Source: Geofilum rubicundum JCM 15548 (GTDB lineage Bacteria; Bacteroidota; Bacteroidia; Bacteroidales; Marinilabiliaceae). From it: a stretch of 64,000 bases of DNA. The stretch is taken from NCBI RefSeq assembly GCF_000974365.1, contig NZ_BAZW01000003.1:144551-208550 (forward strand). The letters are read 5' to 3'. The notes under the pieces were generated by a model, which was not told where the DNA came from, did not search any database, and worked only from the letters and a program-made list of their open reading frames with translations. Of this stretch, positions 63,214-64,000 are shown piece after piece (positions within the stretch are counted from its first letter, which is position 1; every line of letters starts with the position of its first letter). The translations under genes and the position numbers were made by a program.

Positions 63214-64000
63214 CTTTTAACCGCACCAGAGTGGAATTGAAATTCAACTGTGATTCCGATAACGGCGAACAGGTACCCGCTTTTAACCGCACCAGAGTGG
63301 AATTGAAATAGGTACCGGGCAATATCCGTAACAGAATGCTGGCGCTTTTAACCGCACCAGAGTGGAATTGAAATTAGCTTAACCGGTCGGTAAGCTGCAT
63401 CCCTTTCACTTTTAACCGCACCAGAGTGGAATTGAAATCAGTGAGTGAGAATCATTTGTGAAGAGACAGTGTCTCTTTTAACCGCACCAGAGTGGAATTG
63501 AAATTGAAAAGATTGTCACCGGCAATCATGAGGAGACTCTCTTTTAACCGCACCAGAGTGGAATTGAAATCGGTCACACCCTGAGGGGTATCGGTTCCGG
63601 CACCGACTTTTAACCGCACCAGAGTGGAATTGAAATACTCAATAAAATATTCCCTATCTGGGTATTTCTCCTTCTTTTAACCGCACCAGAGTGGAATTGA
63701 AATTAAAAAGGGCTAATGGCTTGATATAACGAAAAAAGCCTTTTAACCGCACCAGAGTGGAATTGAAATAACATTGCGAAAAGAATTATAGTTTTTGTAC
63801 TTCCTTTTAACCGCACCAGAGTGGAATTGAAATTCCAAAAATCGTAACTGCTACCCCGGTGAGCCATCTTTTAACCGCACCAGAGTGGAATTGAAATGAT
63901 TGTAAGTCAAAGACATATCCTCGTTCACAACCACTTTTAACCGCACCAGAGTGGAATTGAAATGGGCTAGCGAGGTTACAAATGCACTCGCACCTGCGCC
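63214..64000 (+). CRISPR. Type I-B CRISPR array, at least 12 repeats, continues past the window
   Basis: Twelve identical 30-nt repeats begin at 63214, 63280, 63345, 63409, 63475, 63541, 63607, 63674, 63740, 63804, 63868 and 63934. Each starts CTTTTAACCGCACC and ends GGAATTGAAAT. The eleven complete spacers are 34-37 nt and all different; 37 nt follow the last visible repeat, so the array is cut by the window end. The ATTGAAA end is the classic 5' handle for type I-B Cas6. No degenerate terminal repeat is visible, in line with only the leader end being here. Confidence 0.98.

Noticed and set aside
63077..63322. Minus-strand frame across the leader and first repeats
   Set aside because: It reads repeated peptides from the CRISPR repeats, so it is an artefact of the array.
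63244..63963. Self-targeting spacers against genes of this window
   Set aside because: No spacer was seen to match the window by eye; a proper search of the genome is needed.

Overview
The window reads as the chromosome of a Bacteroidota bacterium, probably a marine or anaerobic polysaccharide degrader of the Marinilabiliales type (the order-level placement is inference). The reasons are several TAnnTTTG -7 boxes with a TTG about 19-20 nt upstream, secreted enzymes ending in type IX secretion (T9SS) sorting domains, a TonB-dependent receptor paired with a DUF4249 lipoprotein, a propeller/Y_Y_Y/AraC regulator, and lipoproteins with Bacteroidota-style signals. No rRNA or tRNA gene was recognised.

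Layout. 1-3.4 kb is housekeeping: a TlpA-like lipoprotein, a 43-residue lipoprotein, GAPDH and flavodoxin. 3.4-8.2 kb is a small accessory patch: an AbiE-type toxin-antitoxin pair with an operator-like repeat array, a truncated GNAT gene, Cys-rich small proteins and a serine hydrolase. 8.3-12 kb holds a CydDC-like ABC exporter and a DUF1456 protein. 12.2-23.4 kb holds large secreted T9SS proteins, a sugar-type regulator and a GH31 glycosidase. 23.5-25.8 kb holds GyrI-like/AraC genes. 25.9-29.9 kb is an NAD-related cluster (NUDT9-like hydrolase, NAD synthetase, nicotinate phosphoribosyltransferase). 29.9-33.2 kb holds a PL14-like protein, a flippase and an AI-2E family permease. 33.3-37 kb is an ECF sigma/anti-sigma locus with envelope proteins. 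37.2-44.5 kb is a TonB receptor/DUF4249/galactanase (GH53)/GH1 cluster pointing to beta-galactan use. 44.6-50.7 kb holds cysteine desulfidase, a glutamine amidotransferase, a methyltransferase, a TauE permease and a compact three-gene lipid-head-group operon.

The last 13 kb is a complete type I-B (Cst1/Cst2/Cas5t, 'TNEAP') CRISPR-Cas locus: WYL regulator, cas6-cas8b1-cas7-cas5-cas3-cas4-[SWIM zinc-finger gene]-cas1-cas2, a HigBA-like toxin-antitoxin pair, a leader with an inverted repeat and promoter, and at least 12 identical 30-nt repeats running off the window end. The strongest candidate for something undescribed is the 563-residue SWIM-domain protein wedged co-directionally between cas4 and cas1, with the TA pair between cas2 and the leader as a second unusual element.

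A technical caution: at least nine genes are broken by small indels, nearly all behaving as a single missing base and several lying at homopolymers. This pattern fits base-calling deletions better than decay, so the disrupted genes are marked pseudogene only provisionally.
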